DNA of 64,000 bases, taken from positions 1-64,000 of the forward strand of contig JADJMI010000027.1 of assembly GCA_016709665.1 (NCBI GenBank), written 5' to 3'. The notes under the pieces are model-generated. The model was not told where the DNA came from and ran no database searches. It saw nothing but the letters and a program-made list of their open reading frames with translations. How positions within the stretch are numbered: position 1 is the first letter of the stretch; each line of letters begins with the position of its first letter. The translations under genes were made by a program, and so were the position numbers. This stretch comes from Betaproteobacteria bacterium. Lineage in GTDB: Bacteria > Pseudomonadota > Gammaproteobacteria > Burkholderiales > Usitatibacteraceae. Below, piece after piece: positions 1-12,119 of the stretch.

Positions 1-1234
<1,234 letters not shown>

Positions 1235-1293
1235 GAGAAGTGCCCTCGCAGTGCTCCACCATCTATCGGTTGTTCTTCAGGAGTCCCCCGGCC

Positions 1294-1370
1294 GGGTCTG
1301 TAGCTCAGTTGGTTAGAGCACCGTCTTGATAAGGCGGGGGTCGATGGTTCGAATCCATCCAGACCCACCA
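1294..1370 (+). tRNA. ileT: tRNA-Ile (GAT)
   Basis: A complete 77-nt cloverleaf including the encoded CCA. The 7-bp acceptor stem GGGTCTG pairs with CAGACCC, the D-arm is TAGCTCAGTTGGTTAGAGCA, the anticodon is GAT at 1328-1330 and the T-arm has the TTCGAAT loop. It lies in the 16S-23S spacer, the normal place for tRNA-Ile in proteobacterial rrn operons, and is processed from the rRNA precursor. No anomalies were seen, in contrast to the tRNA-Ala that follows. Confidence 0.97.
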
Positions 1371-1417
1371 ACGTCGCGGCCGCGGGTGAGAGGGGGCGGG
1401 ACTGGAGGGCGAAGGAT

Positions 1418-1494
1418 CCGGCTGTAGCTCAGCTGGGAGAGCACCTGCTTTGCAAGCAGGGGGTCACCGGTTCCGATCCCGGTCAGCTCCACCA
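1418..1494 (+). tRNA. alaT: tRNA-Ala (TGC), with irregular acceptor stem and T-loop
   Basis: Second spacer tRNA of the rrn operon, anticodon TGC at 1451-1453, CCA encoded at 1492-1494. The D-arm and anticodon arm are normal. Two features are not. The 5' acceptor strand reads CCGGCTG where GGAGCTG is needed to pair with CAGCTCC, leaving the two terminal pairs C-C. The T-loop reads TTCCGATC (8 nt) instead of the fixed 7-nt TTCGATC. A functional tRNA-Ala would not tolerate both, so an error in the sequence is more likely than a real variant. Confidence 0.9.
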
Positions 1495-1796
1495 GCACCT
1501 ATGAGGAAGAAGGCCAGAGGCAAAGAGAGCGGCGCCCGCTCTCTGGCTTCTTCGAAGTTGGAGAAGCCCTGCTCCCCAGCGAAGGGGTAGGCATATCGGC
1601 TCTTTAAAAATTCGAAGTAGAAGGTGGTGTGATGGATGCGCCCGGGACGGCATTGTTGTCCTGGTGCGAGCCAACACACCCTGGGTTATGTATTGCATCG
1701 TGCACTCCATATTTAAAGGGGGAGTGCGCAACGAGCGCTTACGAGAATTCCTGTGGCTTTGGGATCTGGCCGGCAAGGCAGGTTGCAGAGTTATAG
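1495..1796 (+). other. 16S-23S internal transcribed spacer, distal part
   Basis: A stretch of 302 nt without a coding gene, transcribed as part of the pre-rRNA. A boxA-like antitermination sequence GGCTCTTTAAAA is at 1599-1610, as is common between tRNA-Ala and 23S in betaproteobacteria. The rest is unremarkable AT/GC-mixed leader sequence expected to pair with the region beyond 23S to form the RNase III processing stem. No protein or other RNA gene is supported here. Confidence 0.7.
1599..1610 (+). promoter_or_regulatory. boxA-like rRNA antitermination element
   Basis: GGCTCTTTAAAA resembles the proteobacterial boxA consensus TGCTCTTTAACA, the NusB/NusE recruitment site in rRNA leaders and spacers. 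It is about 190 nt upstream of 23S. The call rests on motif match and position only. Confidence 0.6.
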
Positions 1797-4680
<2,884 letters not shown>

Positions 4681-4807
4681 CTATAACTCTGTAAGAACAA
4701 CGCTCGTCGCAACGACGACGCAATAACGCATCAACCCAACCTTCTACACACCCCCGAACAAGCGCGTGCGCGCCGCCTCCAAAGGCCAAGCGAGCACGAC
4801 ACAGAAT

Positions 4808-4921
4808 TCCTGGCGACCATAGCGCGTTGGCCCCACCCCTTCCCATCCCGAACAGGACCGTGAAACGACGTCGCGCCGATGATATTGCGGATTGCCCGTG
4901 AGAAAGTAGGTCATCGCCAGG
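4808..4921 (+). rRNA. rrf: 5S ribosomal RNA
   Basis: About 114 nt. It begins TCCTGGCGACCATAGCG and ends CATCGCCAGGG, so both ends pair as the 5S helix I. The core carries CCATCCCGAACAGGACCGTGAAACG, close to the usual CCATCCCGAACTCAGAAGTGAAACG but a few bases short, in line with the other irregularities of this operon. It is the last gene of the rrn operon. Confidence 0.93.
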
Positions 4922-4931
4922 GCCTTACCCC

Positions 4932-4967
4932 AAAAGCCCAACCTCCGTCGAGGTTGGGCTTTTGTCT
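4932..4967 (+). terminator. Rho-independent terminator of the rRNA operon
   Basis: A perfect 14-bp inverted repeat, AAAAGCCCAACCTC and GAGGTTGGGCTTTT (4932-4945 and 4950-4963), with a CGTC tetraloop and a T-rich tail. It lies 10 nt after 5S and ends the rrn transcript. The A-rich 5' arm means it could also act on the opposite strand. Confidence 0.95.
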
Positions 4968-5047
4968 TTTGGCGCGCCCAATCCGGGTTATCCCCAATCT
5001 CCAGCGACGGTCGCGCGCGATGGCGTGACCAAATAGACTCGCCGAAC

Positions 5048-6139
5048 ATGGTCATGAAGACGACCGGGGGCGATCACGGTGGCGCGTCGAAGGGACGCGG
5101 CGCGCCGGCCAATCCCGAAGGGCGGTTCGAGTCGACGGTCCGCGAGTCCGTGGAGGACGGCTGGCCGGCGGACCGGGAAGCGCAGCCGTCCCGCCCTCCC
5201 ACCGTGGTCACAATCGAGCCCGCGAAGACCGTGCTCTCGCGACACGATTCGCCCGACCTCAACTTCGCCCAGTCCGTGAATCCGTACCGCGGCTGCGAGC
5301 ACGGCTGCGTCTACTGCTACGCGCGCCCTTCGCACGCCTATCTGGGCCTGTCGCCGGGCCTCGACTTCGAGACCCGCCTCTTCGCGAAGGAAGGCGCGGC
5401 GGACCTGCTTCGCGCGGAGATCTCGAACCCGGGTTACCGCTGCGAACCCATCAACATCGGTTCCAACACCGACGGATACCAGCCGCTCGAGCGCGAGCGG
5501 CGCATCACGCGCTCGCTCATCGTGCTCTTCCACGAGACATCGCATCCCGTCGGCATCGTGACGAAGAACGCGCTCGTGGAACGTGACATCGACCTCCTGG
5601 CGCCCATGGCCACGAAGGGGCTCGTGGCCGTCTCGATCTCCGTCACGACGCTCGACAACGGCCTCGCGCACCGATTGGAGCCCCGGGCCAGCGCGCCGAT
5701 GCGCCGGCTGGAGGCGGTTCGCCGGCTCGCCGAGGCCGGGGTGCCGGTCGGCGTGAACGTCGCGCCCGTCATTCCCTTCCTGACGGACCATGAGGTCGAG
5801 CCGATCATCGAGGCCGCGGCGCAGGCAGGCGCGAAGTGGGCGAGCTGGACGCTCCTTCGCCTGCCCTGGGAGGTGAAGGACCTCTTCCGCGAGTGGCTGG
5901 AGACCCACGTGCCGCTCAAGGCGGCACACGTCATGTCGCGCGTGCGGGAGATGCGCGGCGGGAAGGACAACGACCCCCGTTTCGGGACGCGCATGACGGG
6001 CGAGGGCATTTTCGCGGACCTCCTGCGGCGTCGCGTCGACAAGGCCCGGCGGGAGCACGGCCTGGGCAAGGGCCCGCCCGTGCTCGAGACCACGGCGTTC
6101 GTCCGGCCGTCGAAGGCCGGTCAAGGCAGGCTCTTCTAG
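5048..6139 (+). CDS. PA0069/SplB-like radical SAM protein
   Basis: A 363-residue protein of the PA0069/Rv2578c radical SAM family, related to spore photoproduct lyase. The SAM-cluster cysteines form the CX3CX2C motif RGCEHGCVYCYA (C83, C87, C90), which binds a [4Fe-4S] cluster and cleaves S-adenosylmethionine. Residues 76-90 and the following RPSHAYLGLSPGLDFE stretch are characteristic of this family. The substrate is unknown for the whole family; a role in nucleic-acid repair has been suggested but not shown. A second in-frame ATG lies six bases downstream and no clear ribosome site separates them. The gene converges on the DUF72 gene with a 4-nt overlap of the ends. Confidence 0.88.
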   Translation: MVMKTTGGDHGGASKGRGAPANPEGRFESTVRESVEDGWPADREAQPSRPPTVVTIEPAKTVLSRHDSPDLNFAQSVNPYRGCEHGCVYCYARPSHAYLGLSPGLDFETRLFAKEGAADLLRAEISNPGYRCEPINIGSNTDGYQPLERERRITRSLIVLFHETSHPVGIVTKNALVERDIDLLAPMATKGLVAVSISVTTLDNGLAHRLEPRASAPMRRLEAVRRLAEAGVPVGVNVAPVIPFLTDHEVEPIIEAAAQAGAKWASWTLLRLPWEVKDLFREWLETHVPLKAAHVMSRVREMRGGKDNDPRFGTRMTGEGIFADLLRRRVDKARREHGLGKGPPVLETTAFVRPSKAGQGRLF

Positions 6140-7110
6140 CCCGCGCCGGGTTCGACGATCGCGCGCGCCAGGCGCTCCAGGGCTGGCGGCGCCGAGCCCT
6201 CGGCCTTGTCGTTCGCGATGATCCAGACCGGGTCGGCTCGCGCGGTGGCCTCGCGTGCCAGTGTCGCGATCGCGGCGCGCGTGGCCGGATCCTCGTCCAC
6301 GAGGCGGTCGAAGGGTGCGTAGCGGGATTTCGCCTCCGCGTCGGCGTACCCCGAGTGGAGGTTCCAGCGGATGACGAGGGGACCCGGCCCCAGCGACGTG
6401 GCGGCCGCCGCCTGGACGCCCACGGGCGGCATCCGCGCGTGGACACCGAGGCAAAGGCGTGCGCCGGCGGACTCGAGCGCGCGCATCACCTCGGGTACGA
6501 GGAGTTCCCGATCGCGAAACTCCACGGCGTATTGGGGGCCGCGGGGCAGCTTCGAGAGGAACGTCGCCAGCCGGCCGGCAAAGGCGACCGGCTCCCGCGT
6601 GATCGCGCGTCCCTGCGGCGGAAACTGGAAGACCAGCGGCCCCGCGCGATCGCCGAGCCCCTCGCGGCAGGGGTCCACGAAGAGGTCGCGGGCGGGGACG
6701 GGATCGAGGTACTCGGCGCTCGGCTCGCGCGTCTCGTAGCTGAAGGGCGCCGTGAAGGCCTGCGGTGCCTTCACGAGAAAGGCGAAGTCCGCGGGAACCT
6801 GCTCCGCATGGCGGCGGAACTCGTCCGCGGAAATGGGGGCGTAGAACGTGCGATCGAGGCCCACCGTGCGCAGCAGCGGGTGGCGGGCATAGTTCGCGAG
6901 CCCTGCGCACGAGAGCACGGGCGCAGGCAGGGGCTTGCCGTACATCACGCCTTCCCAGCCTGCGAAGGCCCATGACGACGTTCCCAGGCGGATGGTCGCG
7001 GGCAGCCGGCCCGCCAAATCGACGAGCCGCGCGTACCCGTTCGCGGATGAGGCGCCGATCGCGTCGGGTCCGGATTCGGACGGGCCGAAGAGGTCGAGTT
7101 GCGGGCTCAA
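6136..7110 (-). CDS. DUF72 domain protein (YecE family)
   Basis: A 324-residue TIM-barrel protein of the DUF72/YecE family, whose biochemical role is unknown. Family signatures include the N-terminal IRLGTSSWAFAGWEG, then LDRTFYAPISADEFRRHAE, FAFLVKAPQAFTAP, VFQFPPQ and YAVEFRDREL. The start is uncertain. The frame has no nearby ATG, and TTG at 7110 gives the N-terminus MSPQLDLFG, matching the DLFG element seen before the barrel in betaproteobacterial homologues. The open frame continues upstream only as the antisense shadow of the oxidoreductase gene. It is divergent from that gene and overlaps the radical SAM gene end by 4 nt. Confidence 0.85.
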   Translation of the reverse strand: MSPQLDLFGPSESGPDAIGASSANGYARLVDLAGRLPATIRLGTSSWAFAGWEGVMYGKPLPAPVLSCAGLANYARHPLLRTVGLDRTFYAPISADEFRRHAEQVPADFAFLVKAPQAFTAPFSYETREPSAEYLDPVPARDLFVDPCREGLGDRAGPLVFQFPPQGRAITREPVAFAGRLATFLSKLPRGPQYAVEFRDRELLVPEVMRALESAGARLCLGVHARMPPVGVQAAAATSLGPGPLVIRWNLHSGYADAEAKSRYAPFDRLVDEDPATRAAIATLAREATARADPVWIIANDKAEGSAPPALERLARAIVEPGAG

Positions 7111-7269
7111 GCGATCGATTTCATGGCGAGGCGTCGCAAAAAAATCGCGGCCTGGGCCGCTCGGGCGAGGGGGGCGGATGGTATTCTCTTGCCCCGTTTG
7201 CCGCCGGGAGACACAATCTTCCGCGCCGGCCGAAGTGCCCCAAAGCACCCCTTTTGAGGAGCCTGAAGG

Positions 7270-10200
7270 ATGCCCGCCGTTCCCCTCTCGCTGGAAGACA
7301 AGTATACGCAGGCTTCCGGCCGGCTTTTCCTCACCGGTACCCAGGCGCTCGTGCGGCTCGCGATGATGCAGCGCGAGCGCGACCTCGCGGCGGGTCTCAA
7401 CACCGCCGGCTTCATCTCGGGCTATCGGGGCTCCCCGCTGGGCGGCTTCGACCAGGCGCTCTGGCGCGCGAAGAAGCACCTCGAATCGCACCATGTCTTC
7501 TTCACGCCCGGCGTGAACGAGGAACTCGCGGCGACGGCGGTATGGGGCTCGCAGCAGGTGGGGCTCTTCCCCGGCGCGAAATACGACGGCGTGTTCGGCC
7601 TGTGGTACGGCAAGGGCCCGGGCGTCGATCGCTCCGGCGACGTCTTCAAGCACGCCAATGCCGCCGGCACGGCGAAGCACGGCGGCGTCCTCCTCGTCGC
7701 GGGCGATGACCACGCCTGCAAGTCCTCCACGTTGCCGCACCAATCCGAGCACGCCTTCGACGCGGCCATGATCCCCGTGCTCTACCCCACGGGCGTGCAG
7801 GAGATCATCGAGCTCGGACTGCACGGCTTCGCGATGTCGCGCTACTCGGGCTGCTACGTCGCCTTCAAGACCATCTCGGAGACGCTCGATTCGTCCGCGT
7901 CCATCGAGGTGGATCCGCTGCGGCCGGCCATCGTGCTGCCGACGGATTTCACCGTGCCCGCGGCGGGCATGAACATCCGCTGGCCCGATGCGCCGCTCGA
8001 GCAGGAACTGCGCCTGCAGCACGACAAGATCTACGCGGCGCTCGCCTACGCGCGCGCCAACCGCCTGAACCGCATCACCATCGACTCGCCGCATCCTCGC
8101 CTGGGCATCATCGCCTCGGGCAAGTCGTACCTCGATGTCCTGCAGGCCCTCGAGGATCTCGGCATCGACGAAGCGCACGCCGCCGAGATCGGCATCCGCC
8201 TGTTCAAGGTGAGCCTGCCCTGGCCCCTCGAGCCCAACGGCATCCGGGAGTTCGCGCAGGGGCTCGACGAGATCCTCGTCGTGGAGGAGAAACGCCAGCT
8301 CATCGAGTACCAGATGAAGGAGCAGCTCTACAACTGGCGCGACGACGTTCGCCCGCGCGTCATCGGCAAGTACGACGAGCACGGGGAATGGGAGGAGCAC
8401 CGTGCCGAGTGGCTTTTGCCGGCCGCGGGCGAGCTCACGCCCGCCATGATCGCGCGCGTCATCGCCCGGCGCATCGGCAAGTTCTACACCTCCAAGATCG
8501 TCGAAGCGCGGCTCAAGTTTCTCGAGGCGAAGGAGGCCGCGCTCGCGCGGCCCCGCGCCCGCGCCGCGCGCATTCCCTACTTCTGCTCGGGCTGCCCCCA
8601 CAACACGTCGACGCGCGTGCCGGAGGGCTCGAAGGCGCTCGCGGGCATCGGGTGCCATTACATGGCGACGTGGATCCGTCCCGAGCAGACGATGACCTTC
8701 ACCCAGATGGGCGGCGAAGGCGTGCCGTGGGTCGGCATCCAGCCCTTCACCGACACGAAGCACGTGTTCGCGAACCTGGGCGATGGCACCTATTTCCACT
8801 CCGGACTGCTCGCCATTCGCGCGGCGGTCGGCGCCAACGTCAACATCACCTACAAGGTTCTCTTCAACGACGCGGTGGCGATGACCGGCGGGCAGCCCGT
8901 GGACGGCCTGCTATCCGTACCCATGATCACGCGGCAGGTGGCGGCCGAAGGCGTGAAACGGGTGATGATCGTCACCGACGACGTGGGCAAGTACCGCGGC
9001 GTGGCGGACCTGGCGCCCGGCGTGACGGTGCATCCCCGCGAGGAGCTGGACGCGGTGCAGCGCGTGCTTCGCGAAGTTCCCGGAGTGAGCGTCCTCGTCT
9101 ACGACCAGACGTGCGCGGCCGAAAAGCGGCGTCGCCGCAAGCGCGGCAAGTTCCCCGATCCCGCCAAGCGGGTCGTCATCAACGAACTCGTCTGCGAAGG
9201 TTGCGGCGATTGCGGCGTGAAGTCCAATTGCCTTTCCGTGGTGCCGGTCGAGACGGAGTTCGGCCGCAAGCGTGCCATCGACCAGAGTACATGCAACAAG
9301 GACTACTCCTGCGTGAACGGCTTCTGCCCCAGCTTCGTCACGGTGGAAGGCGGTCGCCTGCGCCGGCGGGGCGCGGTCGCGGTCGACGCGTGGCCGGCGT
9401 TGCCCGAGCCCGTCCTCCCGACGCTCGATCGCCCGTGGGGCATCCTGGTCACCGGCGTGGGCGGCACGGGCGTGGTCACGATCGGCGCGCTCCTGGGCGT
9501 CGCGGCGCACATCGAGGGCAAGGGCATCGCCCTGCTCGACATGACGGGGCTCGCGCAGAAGGGCGGGTCGGTCTACTCGCACATTCGCGTGGCACGCCGC
9601 CCCGGGGACATCCACGCGGTGCGCATCGCCGCAGGCGAGGCGAGCGCCGTGATCGGCTGCGACATGATCGTCGCGGCCTCGGACGAGGCCATCGCCAAGA
9701 TGCAGTCGGGATTCACGCGCGCGGTCATCAACGCCGACGTGGCGCCCACCGGCGCGTTCACGAAGGATCCGGACCTCCACATTCCCGGGCGGGACCTGGC
9801 CGATGCGATTCGCGAAGCCTGCGGTCCGGACGCCGCCGACTTCATCGACGGCGGCGCGCTCGCGACGGCGCTCCTGGGCGATTCGATCGCGACGAACCTC
9901 TTCATGGTCGGCTATGCGTGGCAGAAGGGGCTCGTGCCCATCGGACGCGAGGCGATCGAGCAGGCCATCGTGCTGAACGCCGTGACCGTCGACGCCAACA
10001 AGGCGGCTTTCGAGTGGGGACGCCGGGCGGCGGTCGATGCCGCCGCAGTGCGCCAGGCGGCGGCGCCATCGCAGGCCCGTCCCGAAAGCCAGCGGATGTC
10101 GGTGGGGCTGGACGAGGTCGTGTCGCGAAGGCGCGAGTTCCTCGTGCGCTACCAGAACGAGGCCTACGCGGCGCGCTACGTCGCCGCCATCGACCGGTTG

Positions 10201-10788
10201 CGCGCCGCCGAGTCGGCGAAGGTGCCGGGCTCGACCGCCCTCGCGATGGCGGGCGCGCGCCATCTCTTCAAGCTCATGGCGTACAAGGACGAGTACGAGG
10301 TCGCGCGGCTGTATACGGATGGCGACTTCGCCGCGCGCGTGGCCTCGCAATTCGAGGGGGACTACCGCCTCGTGATGCACCTGGCGCCCCCGATCTTCTC
10401 GAAGGTGGATCCCGCCACGGGCGAGCCCCGCAAGCGGGCCTTCGGCGCGTGGATGTTGCGGGCGATGCGCGTGCTCGCGGCGTTCAAGGGGCTGCGCGGC
10501 ACGGCGTTCGATCCCTTCGGCGGCACGGAGGAGCGGCGTGCCGAGCGGGCGCTCATCGACGAATACGAGGCGACGCTGGCGCAGATCGCCGAGCACCTGT
10601 CGCCGGATACGCTGGAGATCGCGACGGACCTGGCGTCGGTTCCCGAGCGCATCCGCGGCTACGGTCCGGTAAAGGCGCGCCACCTCGAGCAGGCCCGGGA
10701 GCGCCGCGAGGCGCTTCTCGCCCAGCTTCTCGACCCGTCCCTGCGCGCGAAAGCCCGACCGGCCATTCCCATCAAGGCCGCCGCCTGA
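7270..10788 (+). CDS. Fused indolepyruvate:ferredoxin oxidoreductase (IorA-IorB type)
   Basis: A 1172-residue single-chain 2-oxoacid:ferredoxin oxidoreductase. It oxidatively decarboxylates aryl pyruvates (from aromatic amino acids) to acyl-CoA, passing electrons to ferredoxin. Order: pyrimidine-binding domain (about 1-400), TPP/C domain with GGEGVPWVGIQPF and NLGDGTYFHSG, ferredoxin-like segment with CEGCGDCGVKSNC (C642-C654) and CNKDYSCVNGFC (C675-C686), then a gamma domain with GVGGTGVVT near 735 and a C-terminal DUF6537-like extension. The fused 1150-1200-residue form is usual in aerobic proteobacteria. GAGGAG at 7256-7261 supports the ATG start. It is monocistronic here; substrate preference is inferred from family only. 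Confidence 0.93.
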   Translation: MPAVPLSLEDKYTQASGRLFLTGTQALVRLAMMQRERDLAAGLNTAGFISGYRGSPLGGFDQALWRAKKHLESHHVFFTPGVNEELAATAVWGSQQVGLFPGAKYDGVFGLWYGKGPGVDRSGDVFKHANAAGTAKHGGVLLVAGDDHACKSSTLPHQSEHAFDAAMIPVLYPTGVQEIIELGLHGFAMSRYSGCYVAFKTISETLDSSASIEVDPLRPAIVLPTDFTVPAAGMNIRWPDAPLEQELRLQHDKIYAALAYARANRLNRITIDSPHPRLGIIASGKSYLDVLQALEDLGIDEAHAAEIGIRLFKVSLPWPLEPNGIREFAQGLDEILVVEEKRQLIEYQMKEQLYNWRDDVRPRVIGKYDEHGEWEEHRAEWLLPAAGELTPAMIARVIARRIGKFYTSKIVEARLKFLEAKEAALARPRARAARIPYFCSGCPHNTSTRVPEGSKALAGIGCHYMATWIRPEQTMTFTQMGGEGVPWVGIQPFTDTKHVFANLGDGTYFHSGLLAIRAAVGANVNITYKVLFNDAVAMTGGQPVDGLLSVPMITRQVAAEGVKRVMIVTDDVGKYRGVADLAPGVTVHPREELDAVQRVLREVPGVSVLVYDQTCAAEKRRRRKRGKFPDPAKRVVINELVCEGCGDCGVKSNCLSVVPVETEFGRKRAIDQSTCNKDYSCVNGFCPSFVTVEGGRLRRRGAVAVDAWPALPEPVLPTLDRPWGILVTGVGGTGVVTIGALLGVAAHIEGKGIALLDMTGLAQKGGSVYSHIRVARRPGDIHAVRIAAGEASAVIGCDMIVAASDEAIAKMQSGFTRAVINADVAPTGAFTKDPDLHIPGRDLADAIREACGPDAADFIDGGALATALLGDSIATNLFMVGYAWQKGLVPIGREAIEQAIVLNAVTVDANKAAFEWGRRAAVDAAAVRQAAAPSQARPESQRMSVGLDEVVSRRREFLVRYQNEAYAARYVAAIDRLRAAESAKVPGSTALAMAGARHLFKLMAYKDEYEVARLYTDGDFAARVASQFEGDYRLVMHLAPPIFSKVDPATGEPRKRAFGAWMLRAMRVLAAFKGLRGTAFDPFGGTEERRAERALIDEYEATLAQIAEHLSPDTLEIATDLASVPERIRGYGPVKARHLEQARERREALLAQLLDPSLRAKARPAIPIKAAA

Positions 10789-10809
10789 GCGCGTGCCTGC
10801 ACGGGGACG

Positions 10810-11748
10810 CTAGCGGCCCGGAAGCCCCGGCCAAGACACGGTGTAGCCGCCGCTGCCGATCGTCACCGTGCCCGGCATTCCGAAGGGCAGGGTGAGCTTT
10901 CGCGCGACGTGCCCGAAGGGCAGCCCTTCGAGCACGGGGCAGCCGGCGATCGCGCGCAACGTTTCCACCGCTTCCGGCATGGTGTAGGCGTAGCGCTGCG
11001 TGTTCGTGGGCGTGCAGTCGGTGAAATCGCCCAGGAGGATCGCGCGCTGATCGCGCAGCACGCCGGCATGCGCGAGCTGCAGGAACATCCGCTCGACGGC
11101 GTAGGGTTGCTCGCCGATCTCCTCCAGGTACAGGATGCCGCCGCGAACGCGAGGCAGGTAGGCCGTGCCCACGAGGTGCGTGAGGAGCGAGAGATTGCCG
11201 CCCCAGAGCGTGCCCGGCACGCGGGCCGGGGGGGCGTGGGGCTCGGTCTCGACGGCTACGGTGTCGCCCGTCCCGAAGAGCGTCGCGTCGAAATGCGCCC
11301 GCATGAAGGCGTCGGGCTCGCCGTCGCCGAAGTCCACGCCCGCCATGGGGCCGTGAAAACTCGCGAGGCCGGCGCGAGCGAGCGCCCCGCAATTGAGCGC
11401 CGTGAAGTCGCTGAATCCCACGAGCGCTTTCCGGGCCCGGCGCACGCGACGCCAGTCGATGAGCGGCAGGATGCGCGAGAGGCCGTAACCGCCGCGCGAA
11501 GCCATGAGGATGTCGAGCGAGGGATCGTCCAGCAGGCGATGGAAGCCTTCGGCGCGCTCCGCGTCGTTGCCGCCGAAATAGCGCCATTCGAGAAGCGCCT
11601 GGGGCGAGGTCACCACGCGATGACCGCGCGAGGCCAGCCAGGCCGCGCCGGCGGCGACTTGCACCGGGTTGGCGCGGCCCGACGGGGAGAAGATGCCTAT
11701 GCCGACCCCGCGGGACGGCACCGGGGCGGGGGAGGAGAACTCAGGCAC
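10810..11748 (-). CDS. ldcA: Murein tetrapeptide LD-carboxypeptidase (peptidase S66)
   Basis: A 312-residue cytoplasmic serine peptidase that removes the terminal D-alanine from recycled murein tetrapeptides. The family triad is visible: nucleophile Ser113 in VGFSDFTAL, a glutamate in the LYLEEIGEQPY loop (209-213) and His280 in GLPFGHVARKLTLPFG. RGGYGLSRIL (85-94) is the conserved stretch before the nucleophile. The length matches characterised LdcA proteins and there is no signal peptide, as expected for the recycling enzyme. Its start overlaps the end of the upstream VOC gene by 8 nt, so the two are probably cotranscribed after maeB. Confidence 0.92.
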   Translation of the reverse strand: MPEFSSPAPVPSRGVGIGIFSPSGRANPVQVAAGAAWLASRGHRVVTSPQALLEWRYFGGNDAERAEGFHRLLDDPSLDILMASRGGYGLSRILPLIDWRRVRRARKALVGFSDFTALNCGALARAGLASFHGPMAGVDFGDGEPDAFMRAHFDATLFGTGDTVAVETEPHAPPARVPGTLWGGNLSLLTHLVGTAYLPRVRGGILYLEEIGEQPYAVERMFLQLAHAGVLRDQRAILLGDFTDCTPTNTQRYAYTMPEAVETLRAIAGCPVLEGLPFGHVARKLTLPFGMPGTVTIGSGGYTVSWPGLPGR

Positions 11749-12112
11749 GGCTGCGGTGGACTTCCTCGAAGGCGATGAGATTGCCGTCCGGGTCGCACAC
11801 GACGAAATCGCGGGTGCCTCGCGCGTCCTCGTCGGGGGCGCGCACGACGTGATCGCCGGGCGGAATGAGCGCGAAGCGCCTCGCCACGTCGTGAATGTCC
11901 AGGCGCAACTCCGGGCGGGTGTCGGGACTTTCGCCTTTCGCCCGCTCGGCGAGCACCACCTTCACCGCGCCGCCGGAAAGTACGGCGTGGCGCGGCTCGA
12001 TCTCGTCTCCCCACTGGGCCACGACCGGCCACCCGAGCGTGTCGCGATAGAACGCGAGGGAGCGCTCGAAATCGGCCGGTCGGATCACGAGGTGGTCGAA
12101 GCGGTCGATCAT
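11741..12112 (-). CDS. VOC family (glyoxalase/dioxygenase fold) protein
   Basis: A 123-residue single-domain vicinal-oxygen-chelate protein. It begins FDHLVIRPADFERSLAFYRDTLGW, the classic beta-alpha start of the fold. His7 and Glu117 (FEEVH near the C-terminus) are candidate metal ligands, and DFVVCDPDGNLIAFEE is the conserved end of the second half. No substrate can be assigned; relatives range from lactoylglutathione lyases to fosfomycin-resistance enzymes. It sits between maeB (7-nt gap) and ldcA (8-nt overlap), suggesting cotranscription without a clear pathway link. Confidence 0.85.
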   Translation of the reverse strand: MIDRFDHLVIRPADFERSLAFYRDTLGWPVVAQWGDEIEPRHAVLSGGAVKVVLAERAKGESPDTRPELRLDIHDVARRFALIPPGDHVVRAPDEDARGTRDFVVCDPDGNLIAFEEVHRSRA

Positions 12113-12119
12113 CGTCGCC

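Noticed and set aside
4988..6973. A 661-codon minus-strand frame over the radical SAM and DUF72 genes.
   Set aside because: Antisense or alternative-frame shadow; Arg/Pro/Ala-rich with no recognisable domain.
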